Assembly: GCA_003162555.1 (NCBI GenBank)
Contig: PMNQ01000156.1
Span: forward strand, 11,988-19,277
Origin: Gammaproteobacteria bacterium
Lineage (GTDB): Bacteria > Pseudomonadota > Gammaproteobacteria > Steroidobacterales > Steroidobacteraceae
DNA: 7,290 nt
Reading direction: 5' to 3'
The notes under the pieces are model-generated. The model was not told the DNA's origin, did not search any database, and saw only the letters and a list, made by a program, of their open reading frames with translations. Positions 1-5,256 of the stretch are shown here, in pieces. Positions within the stretch are counted from its first letter, which is position 1. The number at the start of each line of letters is the position of its first letter. The translations under genes and the position numbers were made by a program.

Positions 1-273
1 GACCACCGCGGCCGAACCGACAAGCCGCAGGATCCCAAGGCCAACGACGGCTATCTGCGCCAGGACTACGCGATCGCGCTGGCGAAGAAGGCGGGCTTCG
101 AGTTCGTCGGCGCCTCGGAGATCAACGCCAATCCCAAGGACACCAAGGACTGGGTTGACGGCGTGTGGACGCTGCCGCCTACGCTGTCGCAGGGCGACAA
201 GGATCGTGCGCGCTATGTGGCGATCGGCGAAGCCGACAACTTCGTGTTGAAGTTCCGAAAACCCATGAAGTAA
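1..273 (+). CDS. SAM-dependent methyltransferase, COG4798 type (C-terminal part)
   Basis: The reading frame is open from the first base and ends at TAA 271-273, giving 90 residues of a protein whose start lies to the left. It begins with DHRGR, resembling the 'vDHRA' strand of predicted class I methyltransferases of the COG4798 group. It continues with a helix ending in KKAGFEFVG, then GVWTLPPTL, and closes with a GEADNFVLKFRKPMK strand that matches the usual C-terminus of the family (GESDRMTLRFRKP-like). The SAM-binding glycine motif would be upstream and is not visible, so the enzyme's substrate cannot be judged. Many relatives carry a signal peptide and are annotated only as predicted methyltransferases. 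The next gene on the same strand starts about 50 bases downstream. Family assignment rests on remembered sequence style. Confidence 0.8.
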   Translation, partial: DHRGRTDKPQDPKANDGYLRQDYAIALAKKAGFEFVGASEINANPKDTKDWVDGVWTLPPTLSQGDKDRARYVAIGEADNFVLKFRKPMK

Positions 274-310
274 GTCTTTTGCTGGCGCCGGCATGCGGGC
301 GCCTGGCAAC

Positions 311-315
311 GAGGG
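311..315 (+). promoter_or_regulatory. Ribosome binding site fixing the start of the split-barrel gene
   Basis: GAGGG at 311-315 abuts the ATG at 316 but stands 9 bases before the ATG at 325. The second ATG therefore has normal Shine-Dalgarno spacing and the first has none. This favours the start at 325 and a protein three residues shorter than the longest reading frame. Confidence 0.65.
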
Positions 316-324
316 ATGCCGCTC

Positions 325-930
325 ATGTCAAACCTCTATGACGACAGTCATCGCAAACTGCAGCGGCGCTTCGATACCGAACGGCTGGCCGACCGCCTCG
401 AGCAGCGCCTGTGCCACGATCGCCTCAGCGACGATGATCGCGCCTTCATCGCGCGCCAGGACATGTTCTTTCTCGCGACAGTCAGCGCCGCGGGACAACC
501 GAGCTGCTCATACAAGGGCGGCGATCCGGGTTTCGTGCGCAGCATGGACGCCGGCACGCTGGTATTTCCGAACTACGACGGCAACGGCATGTACCTGTCG
601 ATGGGCAACCTCAGCGCCACCGCGCAGGTTGGCATGCTGTTCATCGATTTCGCGCGGCCGCAGCGGCTGCGCGTGCATGGCGAGGCGCGCATCGTGCCCG
701 CCGACGCAATCGATCCGCCCTTTGCAGGTGCGCAGTTCGTCGTCAGCGTCGCCGTGCAGCAGGTGTTTCCGAACTGCCCGCGCTACATACATGCGATGCA
801 GGAGACGAAACACTCTGAATTCGTGCCGCACGAGGGCGAGGTGGCGCCGGTGCCGAAGTGGAAACGCATGGACTGGGCAGTCGACGTGTTGCCCGCGGGC
901 GACCCGGCCCGCGACAAGCCGGGCAGCTGA
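325..930 (+). CDS. Pyridoxamine 5'-phosphate oxidase-like FMN-binding split-barrel protein
   Basis: The protein has 201 residues from ATG 325, chosen because GAGGG lies 9 bases upstream; an ATG at 316 is in frame but too close to that site. An N-terminal helical segment (about 1-45, rich in Arg, Asp and Leu) precedes a split-barrel core at about 46-125. In the core, FFLATVSAAGQPSCSYKGG (48-66), GTLVFPNYDGNGMYLSMGN (77-95) and GMLFIDF then LRVHGEARI (103-123) match the flavin-binding pattern of the PNPOx-like superfamily. The C-terminal part holds CPRYIH (151-156), a usual feature of these proteins, and ends in a hydrophilic tail. Such proteins bind FMN (sometimes F420 or heme) and reduce or oxidise small molecules; the substrate is not readable. 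It is not the vitamin B6 enzyme PdxH itself, whose C-terminal RxxRxxxW-type signature I do not see. No signal peptide is visible, so it should be cytoplasmic. It converges on the membrane-protein gene with only 10 bases between stop codons. Confidence 0.85.
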   Translation: MSNLYDDSHRKLQRRFDTERLADRLEQRLCHDRLSDDDRAFIARQDMFFLATVSAAGQPSCSYKGGDPGFVRSMDAGTLVFPNYDGNGMYLSMGNLSATAQVGMLFIDFARPQRLRVHGEARIVPADAIDPPFAGAQFVVSVAVQQVFPNCPRYIHAMQETKHSEFVPHEGEVAPVPKWKRMDWAVDVLPAGDPARDKPGS

Positions 931-941
931 GCTTAAGCTGC
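923..941. other. Short hairpin and palindrome between two convergent genes
   Basis: The stop codons of the split-barrel gene (TGA 928-930) and the membrane-protein gene (reverse TAG at 941-943) are separated by 10 bases. A 6-bp inverted repeat, GCAGCT (923-928) and AGCTGC (936-941), encloses a 7-base loop, and AGCTTAAGCT (930-939) is a perfect 10-bp palindrome. No T-run follows on either strand, so this is at best a weak termination or pause element. I do not call it an intrinsic terminator. Confidence 0.3.
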
Positions 942-1444
942 TAGGCCGCCGGCCGCCTAAAGCGCCGGCGCAGCGCCACGATCCACAGCACGACCACCAG
1001 CAGGTACGCGCCGAGTGCGATGCTGAAGCGTGTGCTATCCAGTGTTGGTGGCACCGCAGCGTTGGCCCTGACGACCATCCAGTGCACGCAGCACAGGAAT
1101 ACGACCAGCATCATTCCAAAGTAGCGCATGTGCCGGAGCAGGTATTCGATTGTCGACGTGCGCTGCGGTTCAGACAGCCAGTGATCCCGATTGGGCAGGT
1201 TGATGCTCGCGCGCGGCGAGGCGAGGATGCGCTCCATCGCAAAGTTCACCAGCCATGGCAACAGCACGACGAAGCCCAGCATGAACTTCAAATAGACTGC
1301 ATGCGTCATGTAACCGTTGGCTTCGCCACCGGGGCCAAAGTGCGAGGCGACGACCGCCGGCAGCGTACGGCTGGTCCGCCAGACGAACAGCGCCGCCAGC
1401 ACCAGCACGCCTAAGAATACGGGCGAGGTCGTGGATCGCTTCAA
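941..1444 (-). CDS. DUF1648-type integral membrane protein
   Basis: The protein has 167 residues and four hydrophobic segments at about 8-24, 50-71, 108-126 and 140-159. After the first helix comes LPAVVASHFGPGGEANGYM (28-46), the hallmark of DUF1648 (LPxxVxxHFxxxGxxxG). The loop INLPNRDHWL (81-90) also recurs in proteins of this kind. The family's function is unknown; some related domains occur in SdpI-like immunity or signalling proteins, but I see no SdpI-type second domain. The start is TTG (reverse strand, 1444-1442): no ATG or GTG lies in frame before helix 1, and a near-consensus Shine-Dalgarno (GGCGGTGA, 1456-1449) sits at good spacing. The gene begins 26 bases after the carbonic anhydrase stop on the same strand, so the two are probably co-transcribed. 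Whether the products cooperate is unknown. The C-terminus is strongly basic (RRRFRR), suggesting a cytoplasmic end. Confidence 0.78.
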   Translation of the reverse strand: MKRSTTSPVFLGVLVLAALFVWRTSRTLPAVVASHFGPGGEANGYMTHAVYLKFMLGFVVLLPWLVNFAMERILASPRASINLPNRDHWLSEPQRTSTIEYLLRHMRYFGMMLVVFLCCVHWMVVRANAAVPPTLDSTRFSIALGAYLLVVVLWIVALRRRFRRPAA

Positions 1445-1448
1445 CGCG

Positions 1449-1456
1449 TCACCGCC
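1449..1456 (-). promoter_or_regulatory. Shine-Dalgarno site supporting a TTG start
   Basis: On the minus strand these bases read GGCGGTGA, one mismatch from GGAGGTGA, the complement of the 16S rRNA 3' end. GGCGG is 7 bases upstream of the TTG at 1444-1442. This is the main support for an unusual start codon for the DUF1648-type gene. The site partly overlaps the palindrome at 1454-1467. Confidence 0.55.
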
Positions 1457-1467
1457 GCGATCGCGGC
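1454..1467. repeat. 14-bp perfect palindrome between can and the DUF1648 gene
   Basis: GCCGCGATCGCGGC is identical to its reverse complement. It lies between the carbonic anhydrase stop (1473-1471) and the TTG start at 1444, and covers the first bases of the downstream ribosome site. It contains GCGATCGC. As a single strand it has no unpaired loop, so a stable RNA hairpin would have to sacrifice central pairs. In so GC-rich a genome it may be chance. Confidence 0.5.
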
Positions 1468-1470
1468 CTG

Positions 1471-2088
1471 TTACGCCGCGCCTGGACCTTGAGCATCCGC
1501 CACGGTTGTGTTCAGGTCGCGCAGCAATCCGTCCTTGAGTCCATAGACCCAGCCGTGGATCGTCAGCGCCTGGCCACGCTCCCAGGCGTCGCGCACGATC
1601 GTGGTCTGGCAGACATTCGACACCTGCTCGATGACGTTCAGCTCGCAGAGACGATCCGTGGCGGCGGTTTCGCCACCGGCTGCCGCCAGCGCGTGCTCAT
1701 GCTTGTGACTGACATCCTGCACATGGCGCAGCCAGTTGTCGCTGAGCCCGATGCGCTCGCGCCGGAACGCCGCGCGCACGCCGCTGCAGCCGTAATGTCC
1801 GCACACGATGATGTGGCGCACCTTGAGTATGTCGACCGCGAACTGCATGACCGACAGGCAGTTGAGGTCCGTGTGCACGACCAGATTGGCGACATTGCGG
1901 TGGACGAACAGCTCGCCCGGCAGCAGTCCGACGATTTCGTTGGCCGGCACGCGGCTGTCGGAGCAGCCGATCCACAGGTAGGAGGGCGATTGCTGGCGCG
2001 ACAGCTTCTGGAAGAATTCCGGATCCTGCGCGCGGATGCGCTCGGCCCAGGCCCGGTTGTTGTCGAACAGCTGGCGTAGATTGCGCAT
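1471..2088 (-). CDS. can: Beta-class carbonic anhydrase, E. coli Can (type II) group
   Basis: The 205-residue enzyme interconverts CO2 and bicarbonate, supplying bicarbonate to carboxylases in the cytoplasm. Zinc ligands are all present at the E. coli positions: Cys42 and Asp44 with Arg46 in GCSDSRVP (41-48), and His98 and Cys101 in CGHYGCSG (96-103). Trp39, Gly41 and Arg64 (in FVHRNVANLV) and the Tyr of GWVYG (Tyr182) correspond to the non-catalytic bicarbonate pocket of the allosteric type II enzymes known from E. coli and Haemophilus. CELNVIEQV (148-156) and TIHGW (176-180) are further family signatures. The C-terminus ends soon after DGLLRDLN, so it is about 15 residues shorter than E. 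coli Can. A longer reading frame opens at 2208, but MRNLRQLF aligns with the normal N-terminus, and the reverse-strand AGGG (2097-2094) is 5 bases upstream, so I chose ATG 2088. There is no signal peptide. The DUF1648 gene follows 26 bases downstream. Confidence 0.96.
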   Translation of the reverse strand: MRNLRQLFDNNRAWAERIRAQDPEFFQKLSRQQSPSYLWIGCSDSRVPANEIVGLLPGELFVHRNVANLVVHTDLNCLSVMQFAVDILKVRHIIVCGHYGCSGVRAAFRRERIGLSDNWLRHVQDVSHKHEHALAAAGGETAATDRLCELNVIEQVSNVCQTTIVRDAWERGQALTIHGWVYGLKDGLLRDLNTTVADAQGPGAA

Positions 2089-2096
2089 GCGGGCCC

Positions 2097-2119
2097 TGCC
2101 GGCGAAAGCGAGGCCGGCA
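2097..2119. promoter_or_regulatory. Inverted repeat at the can leader (possible operator or hairpin)
   Basis: TGCCGGC (2097-2103) and GCCGGCA (2113-2119) form a perfect 7-bp inverted repeat around the 9-base spacer GAAAGCGAG. It ends 9 bases upstream of the can ATG, and the proximal arm touches the AGGG ribosome site. It could be an operator half-site pair or a leader hairpin limiting translation of can. GCCGGC is common in GC-rich DNA, so chance cannot be excluded. Confidence 0.35.
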
Positions 2120-2127
2120 CTGTAGCA
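2119..2127 (-). promoter_or_regulatory. Candidate extended -10 promoter of can
   Basis: On the minus strand this reads TGCTACAGT: a TGN extension followed by TACAGT, 4 of 6 matches to TATAAT. There is no good -35 hexamer 16-18 bases upstream. If real, transcription would start near 2112 and give a leader of only about two dozen bases containing the inverted repeat. This is weak support only. Confidence 0.22.
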
Positions 2128-2177
2128 GGACGAGCGGCGAGACTGCCATGCGCTGGCGGAACAGGGCCTGCAAAACG

Positions 2178-2183
2178 TATATT
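2178..2183 (+). promoter_or_regulatory. Candidate -10 element of the M13 peptidase operon
   Basis: TATATT (5 of 6 to TATAAT) occurs in one of the few AT-rich patches of the divergent intergenic region, about 40 bases before the peptidase ATG. No convincing -35 hexamer is found at the right distance (TGGCGG at 2154-2159 is poor), so an activator or a different sigma factor may be involved, or the match is chance. Confidence 0.28.
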
Positions 2184-2210
2184 CGTCGCCGACGTATCCC
2201 CGCCACACGC

Positions 2211-2215
2211 AGGAG
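2211..2215 (+). promoter_or_regulatory. Ribosome binding site fixing the M13 peptidase start
   Basis: AGGAG at 2211-2215 lies 7 bases before ATG 2223. It decides against the ATG at 2148 that opens the longest frame: the 25 residues added there are Arg-rich and would place a basic tail in front of the signal peptide. Confidence 0.75.
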
Positions 2216-2222
2216 CAGGTTC

Positions 2223-4277
2223 ATGCCAGGTCGCATCCCCGCAATGCTCGGCAGCTTTGCGCTGCTGCTGTCCGCCATAGCTGTCGCCGGGCCGCTCTAT
2301 CCGCCTGCAGGCCTCGACATGTCCGCCGCGGATACGGCGACGCACCCGGGCGACGACTTCTTCCAGTTCAGCAATGGCGCCTGGCTCGATCGCACCACGA
2401 TTCCTGCCGACAAGCCCTTTTATACCGAGGCGCAGCGGGTGCGTGATGAGACCGAGGCGCGGCTGCGTGACATCATCGACGCGGCCGCAGCGGGAGCCAC
2501 GCACCAGCCCGATACTCTCGTTGGCAAAGTCGGGGCCTTCCACAAGGCGTTCATGAACGACGAGCGCCGCGAAACGCAGGGACTTCGTCCACTGCAATCA
2601 CAGCTCGCCGCCATACGCGGCAGCAAAACGCGCGAGCAACTGGCCGCGCTCATGGGCAAATCAATGGCGGGCTTCGGCGGCGGCCTGTTCGCCATCAATA
2701 TCGACGCGGATCTCAAGAACACCAGCCGCTATGCCGTGTACCTGTCGCAGTCCGGCCTGTCGCTGCCCGATCGGGATTACTACCTCAAGGCGGATTTCGC
2801 CAGGGAAAAGGCCGGACTGCGCGATTACGCGGCGCGGCTCCTGGCGCTCGCGCACTGGCCCGCGCCGCAGGCCAACGCCAATGCGATCCTCTCGCTCGAG
2901 AGCCGCATCGCCGAGGCGAGCTGGACCAAAGCGCAGCAACGCGATCTGCCCAAGACCTACAACCCCTACACGCCGGCGAAATTGCAGGCCTTCGCGCCGG
3001 GGTTCGCGTGGGCCGAGTTCCTCAGTGGCGCCGGGCTCGCCGGCAAGCAGCGCGTCATCGTGGCCGAACAGAGCGCCTTTCCGCAGCTCGCGCAGATTTT
3101 CGCGGACACCAACCTGGACACGCTGCGCGCCTGGGCCGCCTACATGACGCTCGATTCTGCCGCTCCCTATCTCGACCGCGGGTTCGCCGATGCGCGCTTC
3201 GCGTTTCGCGACCAGATGCTGCTCGGCATCAAGCAGCGGGGCGAGCGCTGGAAGGAAGGCATCAAGGCTGTATCCGGCGGCGACTGTCTCGCGGGCGGCG
3301 CCTGCTTCGGCACGCTGGACTGGGCGGTGGGGCAGCTCTATGCCGAGCGCTATTTTCCGGCCGCCACCAAGGCGAGCATCCAGGCGCTGGTCGCCGACGT
3401 GATGGCGGCGTACCGCAAGCGCATCGAACATCTGGACTGGATGGGACCGGAAACGCGCGTCGAGGCACTGCGCAAGCTCGACACCTATGTCGTCAAGGTG
3501 GGTTACCCCGACAAGCCGCGCGATTATTCAAAGGTGATCGTCCGCGATGACGACGTGACCGGCAATGTCGAGCGCGCCGCGGCCGCCGACTGGCAATTCC
3601 TCGTGAACCGGAGCGACGGGCCCGTCGACACCAGCGACTGGTCCATGACCCCGCAGACCATGGACGCGTACAACGGCTCGCTGCGCGACATCGTATTTCC
3701 GGCGGCGATACTGCAGGCGCCGTACTTCGACATCGGCGCGGACCCGGCCGTCAACTACGGCAGCATCGGCGCCACGATCGGGCACGAGCTGACGCACGGC
3801 TTCGATGATGAAGGCCGCACGCTCGACGCCAGCGGCGCGCTGCGCGACTGGTGGACGGCCGCCGACGCGGCCGCATTCAAGGAGCGCGCGGGCACGCTCG
3901 GCGCGCAATACGCCACCTACGAACCCGTGGCAGGCCTGCACATCAATCCCGACATGACGATGGGCGAGAATCTTGCCGACCTCGGCGGACTCGCGATCGC
4001 GCTCGATGCCTACCACGCCTCGCTCCACGGTGCGCTCGCGCCGATCATCGACGGGCTCAGCGGCGACCAGCGTTTCTTCCGCGCCTTCGCGCAGAGCTGG
4101 CGCGGCAAGGGGCGCGATGATTACATCCGCCAGCTCACCACCAGCGATCCGCATTCGTTCCGCAAGTTCCGCGTCAACGGCGTAGTGCGCAACATCGACG
4201 CCTGGTACGACGCTTTCGATATCAAGCCGGGCGACAAGCTGTATGTTGAACCGGACAAGAGGGCACGCATATGGTAA
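2223..4277 (+). CDS. Secreted M13 family zinc metallopeptidase (neprilysin/PepO-like)
   Basis: The protein has 684 residues, the usual M13 length. Residues 1-22 form a signal peptide (Arg4, hydrophobic MLGSFALLLSAIAVA), probably cut after AVA, so the enzyme is likely periplasmic or lipid-free secreted. The N-terminal M13 domain starts at HPGDDFFQFSNGAWL (41-55), the typical opening of the family. The catalytic domain carries HELTH (521-525: zinc ligands His521 and His525, catalytic Glu522) and GENLADLGG (581-589: third ligand Glu582, Asp586). Near the end His644 and Arg650 match the substrate and transition-state residues of neprilysin, and the C-terminus YVEPDKRARIW has the conserved final Trp. 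The substrate-binding NAYY/NAFY motif is instead DAYN (481-484). Such enzymes cut short peptides on the amino side of hydrophobic residues. Two Cys (355, 361) are the only obvious disulfide pair. The start at 2223 is set by AGGAG 7 bases upstream. It overlaps the next gene by 7 bases, indicating an operon. Confidence 0.95.
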   Translation: MPGRIPAMLGSFALLLSAIAVAGPLYPPAGLDMSAADTATHPGDDFFQFSNGAWLDRTTIPADKPFYTEAQRVRDETEARLRDIIDAAAAGATHQPDTLVGKVGAFHKAFMNDERRETQGLRPLQSQLAAIRGSKTREQLAALMGKSMAGFGGGLFAINIDADLKNTSRYAVYLSQSGLSLPDRDYYLKADFAREKAGLRDYAARLLALAHWPAPQANANAILSLESRIAEASWTKAQQRDLPKTYNPYTPAKLQAFAPGFAWAEFLSGAGLAGKQRVIVAEQSAFPQLAQIFADTNLDTLRAWAAYMTLDSAAPYLDRGFADARFAFRDQMLLGIKQRGERWKEGIKAVSGGDCLAGGACFGTLDWAVGQLYAERYFPAATKASIQALVADVMAAYRKRIEHLDWMGPETRVEALRKLDTYVVKVGYPDKPRDYSKVIVRDDDVTGNVERAAAADWQFLVNRSDGPVDTSDWSMTPQTMDAYNGSLRDIVFPAAILQAPYFDIGADPAVNYGSIGATIGHELTHGFDDEGRTLDASGALRDWWTAADAAAFKERAGTLGAQYATYEPVAGLHINPDMTMGENLADLGGLAIALDAYHASLHGALAPIIDGLSGDQRFFRAFAQSWRGKGRDDYIRQLTTSDPHSFRKFRVNGVVRNIDAWYDAFDIKPGDKLYVEPDKRARIW

Positions 4278-4861
4278 CCAGGCGCATCACGATCATCGAC
4301 GGACACCCGGACCCGGACCAGCTGCACTATGTACACGCGCTCGCCGATGCCTACGAGCGCGGCGCGAGGGAAGCCGGACACGAAGTGCGGCGCATTGCAG
4401 TGGCCGACCTGAAGTTGCCGCTGCTGCGCAGCGCGCGCGACTTTCAGTCAGGCAAGCCAGGCAGGGTCGTACGCCGCTGCCAGGATGACCTGGCCTGGGC
4501 ACAGCATTGGGTCATACTCTATCCGCTCTGGCTCGGTTCGATGCCGGCGATGCTCAAGGGTTTCTTCGAGCAGGTGGCGCGCCCTGGTTTCGCCTTCAGC
4601 GCCGCGCGCAGCGGCGAACGTGCGCGCAAGCTGCTCGCCGGCCGCTCCGCACACGTGTTCGTGACGATGGGGATGCCGGCATTCTTCTATCGCTGGTATT
4701 ACCGTTCGCACAGCCTCAAGAGCCTGGAGCGGAATATCCTCGCATTCATCGGCATCGCACCGGTCCGCTCGAGCATGGTCGGCATGGTCGAAGGCGTCAG
4801 CGCCTCGGCGCGGAAGAAATGGCTGAAGCGCGCACGCGCGCTGGGAGCGAGCGCGGCTTAG
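4271..4861 (+). CDS. NAD(P)H-dependent flavodoxin-fold oxidoreductase (quinone reductase family)
   Basis: The 196-residue protein belongs to the flavodoxin_2 / NAD(P)H dehydrogenase (quinone) family (KefF, MdaB and YwrO relatives), which bind FMN or FAD and reduce quinones or other small electrophiles with two electrons. GHPDPDQLHY (11-20) occupies the flavin phosphate loop; the Ser often seen in GHPxxxS is missing here. WVILYPLWLGSMPAMLKGFF (80-99) is the typical isoalloxazine-side motif (FPLWWGGMPAILKGFF in relatives). GFAF (106-109) and VFVTMGMP (129-136) follow in the family's usual order. There is no signal peptide, so it is cytoplasmic. ATG 4271 overlaps the peptidase stop (TAA 4275-4277) by 7 bases, and AAGAGGG (4257-4263) lies 7 bases upstream, so the pair is co-transcribed and perhaps translationally coupled. 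Its stop TAG overlaps the reverse-strand stop of the next gene by 4 bases. The physiological substrate is not readable. Confidence 0.9.
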   Translation: MVTRRITIIDGHPDPDQLHYVHALADAYERGAREAGHEVRRIAVADLKLPLLRSARDFQSGKPGRVVRRCQDDLAWAQHWVILYPLWLGSMPAMLKGFFEQVARPGFAFSAARSGERARKLLAGRSAHVFVTMGMPAFFYRWYYRSHSLKSLERNILAFIGIAPVRSSMVGMVEGVSASARKKWLKRARALGASAA

Positions 4862-5229
4862 GGAATGCCGGCCATACGATCGTGCGCGACGAAGAACTTG
4901 CGCGCCAGCGCCGCGAGCTGTCCGTCACTGGGGTGATCGACGGTTTCCCAGCCGGCGATACGCGGCGCGAGCGCGGGACGGTGCTTGTCGACGTAGTGAC
5001 GAAAATCCGCCTGCGCCTGGTGCGAGCCAGTTACCAGCACTTCCTTGATCTCCGCCATCGCGTCGCAGACCTCGCCGAAGAATTCGTGTTCGGTGCGCAC
5101 CTTGCTGCCATGCTGGCGCGTATGGTGATTGTGAGCCTTGATCTTTTGCACCTGGGTCGAGTCAGTCTCAAGGTGAATGACCTGAGCGTGCTGGTGATCG
5201 ACCCAAAGGACGGCGTGCAGATTCGACAT
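4858..5229 (-). CDS. Small eRF1-domain-like 'translational machinery' protein
   Basis: The 123-residue protein begins MSNLHAVLWVDHQHAQVIHL, like a group of short proteobacterial proteins (HAVVWIDHxEAxVxxF) that databases label 'translational machinery protein' and that resemble the last domain of archaeal/eukaryotic release factor eRF1. It has His-rich HNHHTRQH (33-40), then EHEFFGEVCDAM (47-58), the strand and turn EVLVTGSHQAQADFRHYV (63-80), and a conserved tail GWETVDHPSDGQLAALARKFF (93-113). The role is unknown; a ribosome- or RNA-linked job is only suggested by the domain. It is cytoplasmic, without signal or membrane segments. ATG 5229 is supported by GGGAG (reverse, 5241-5237) at 7 bases. 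It follows the GGT-like gene by 27 bases on the same strand, so the two are probably co-transcribed, and its stop TAA overlaps that of the convergent oxidoreductase gene. The family label is from memory of homologues. Confidence 0.75.
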   Translation of the reverse strand: MSNLHAVLWVDHQHAQVIHLETDSTQVQKIKAHNHHTRQHGSKVRTEHEFFGEVCDAMAEIKEVLVTGSHQAQADFRHYVDKHRPALAPRIAGWETVDHPSDGQLAALARKFFVAHDRMAGIP

Positions 5230-5256
5230 GGATTCACTCCCGGAAGGTTCGACAGC

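Noticed and set aside
284..303. GGCGCC...GGCGCC repeat after the methyltransferase stop as a terminator
   Set aside because: The 6-bp stem with an 8-base loop has no T-run after it and GGCGCC is self-complementary and common here.
293..1414. Long plus-strand frame across the split-barrel gene and the membrane-protein gene
   Set aside because: It is Arg/Ser/Ala-rich shadow translation overlapping two recognisable genes, with no family signature.
1489..2079. Plus-strand frame antisense to can
   Set aside because: It is a GC-rich shadow of a highly conserved gene; no domain or ribosome site.
2089..2208. N-terminal extension of the carbonic anhydrase from 2208
   Set aside because: The added residues do not resemble the family, while MRNLRQLF at 2088 aligns with the Can N-terminus and has its own ribosome site.
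2148..2222. N-terminal extension of the M13 peptidase starting at ATG 2148
   Set aside because: It adds an Arg-rich 25-residue stretch in front of a clear signal peptide, and the good ribosome site is at 2211-2215, before ATG 2223.
2661..3431. Minus-strand frame antisense to the M13 peptidase
   Set aside because: Its composition (Arg, Gly, Glu, Ala) is typical of reverse-frame shadows in GC-rich DNA; the sense strand encodes a clear enzyme.
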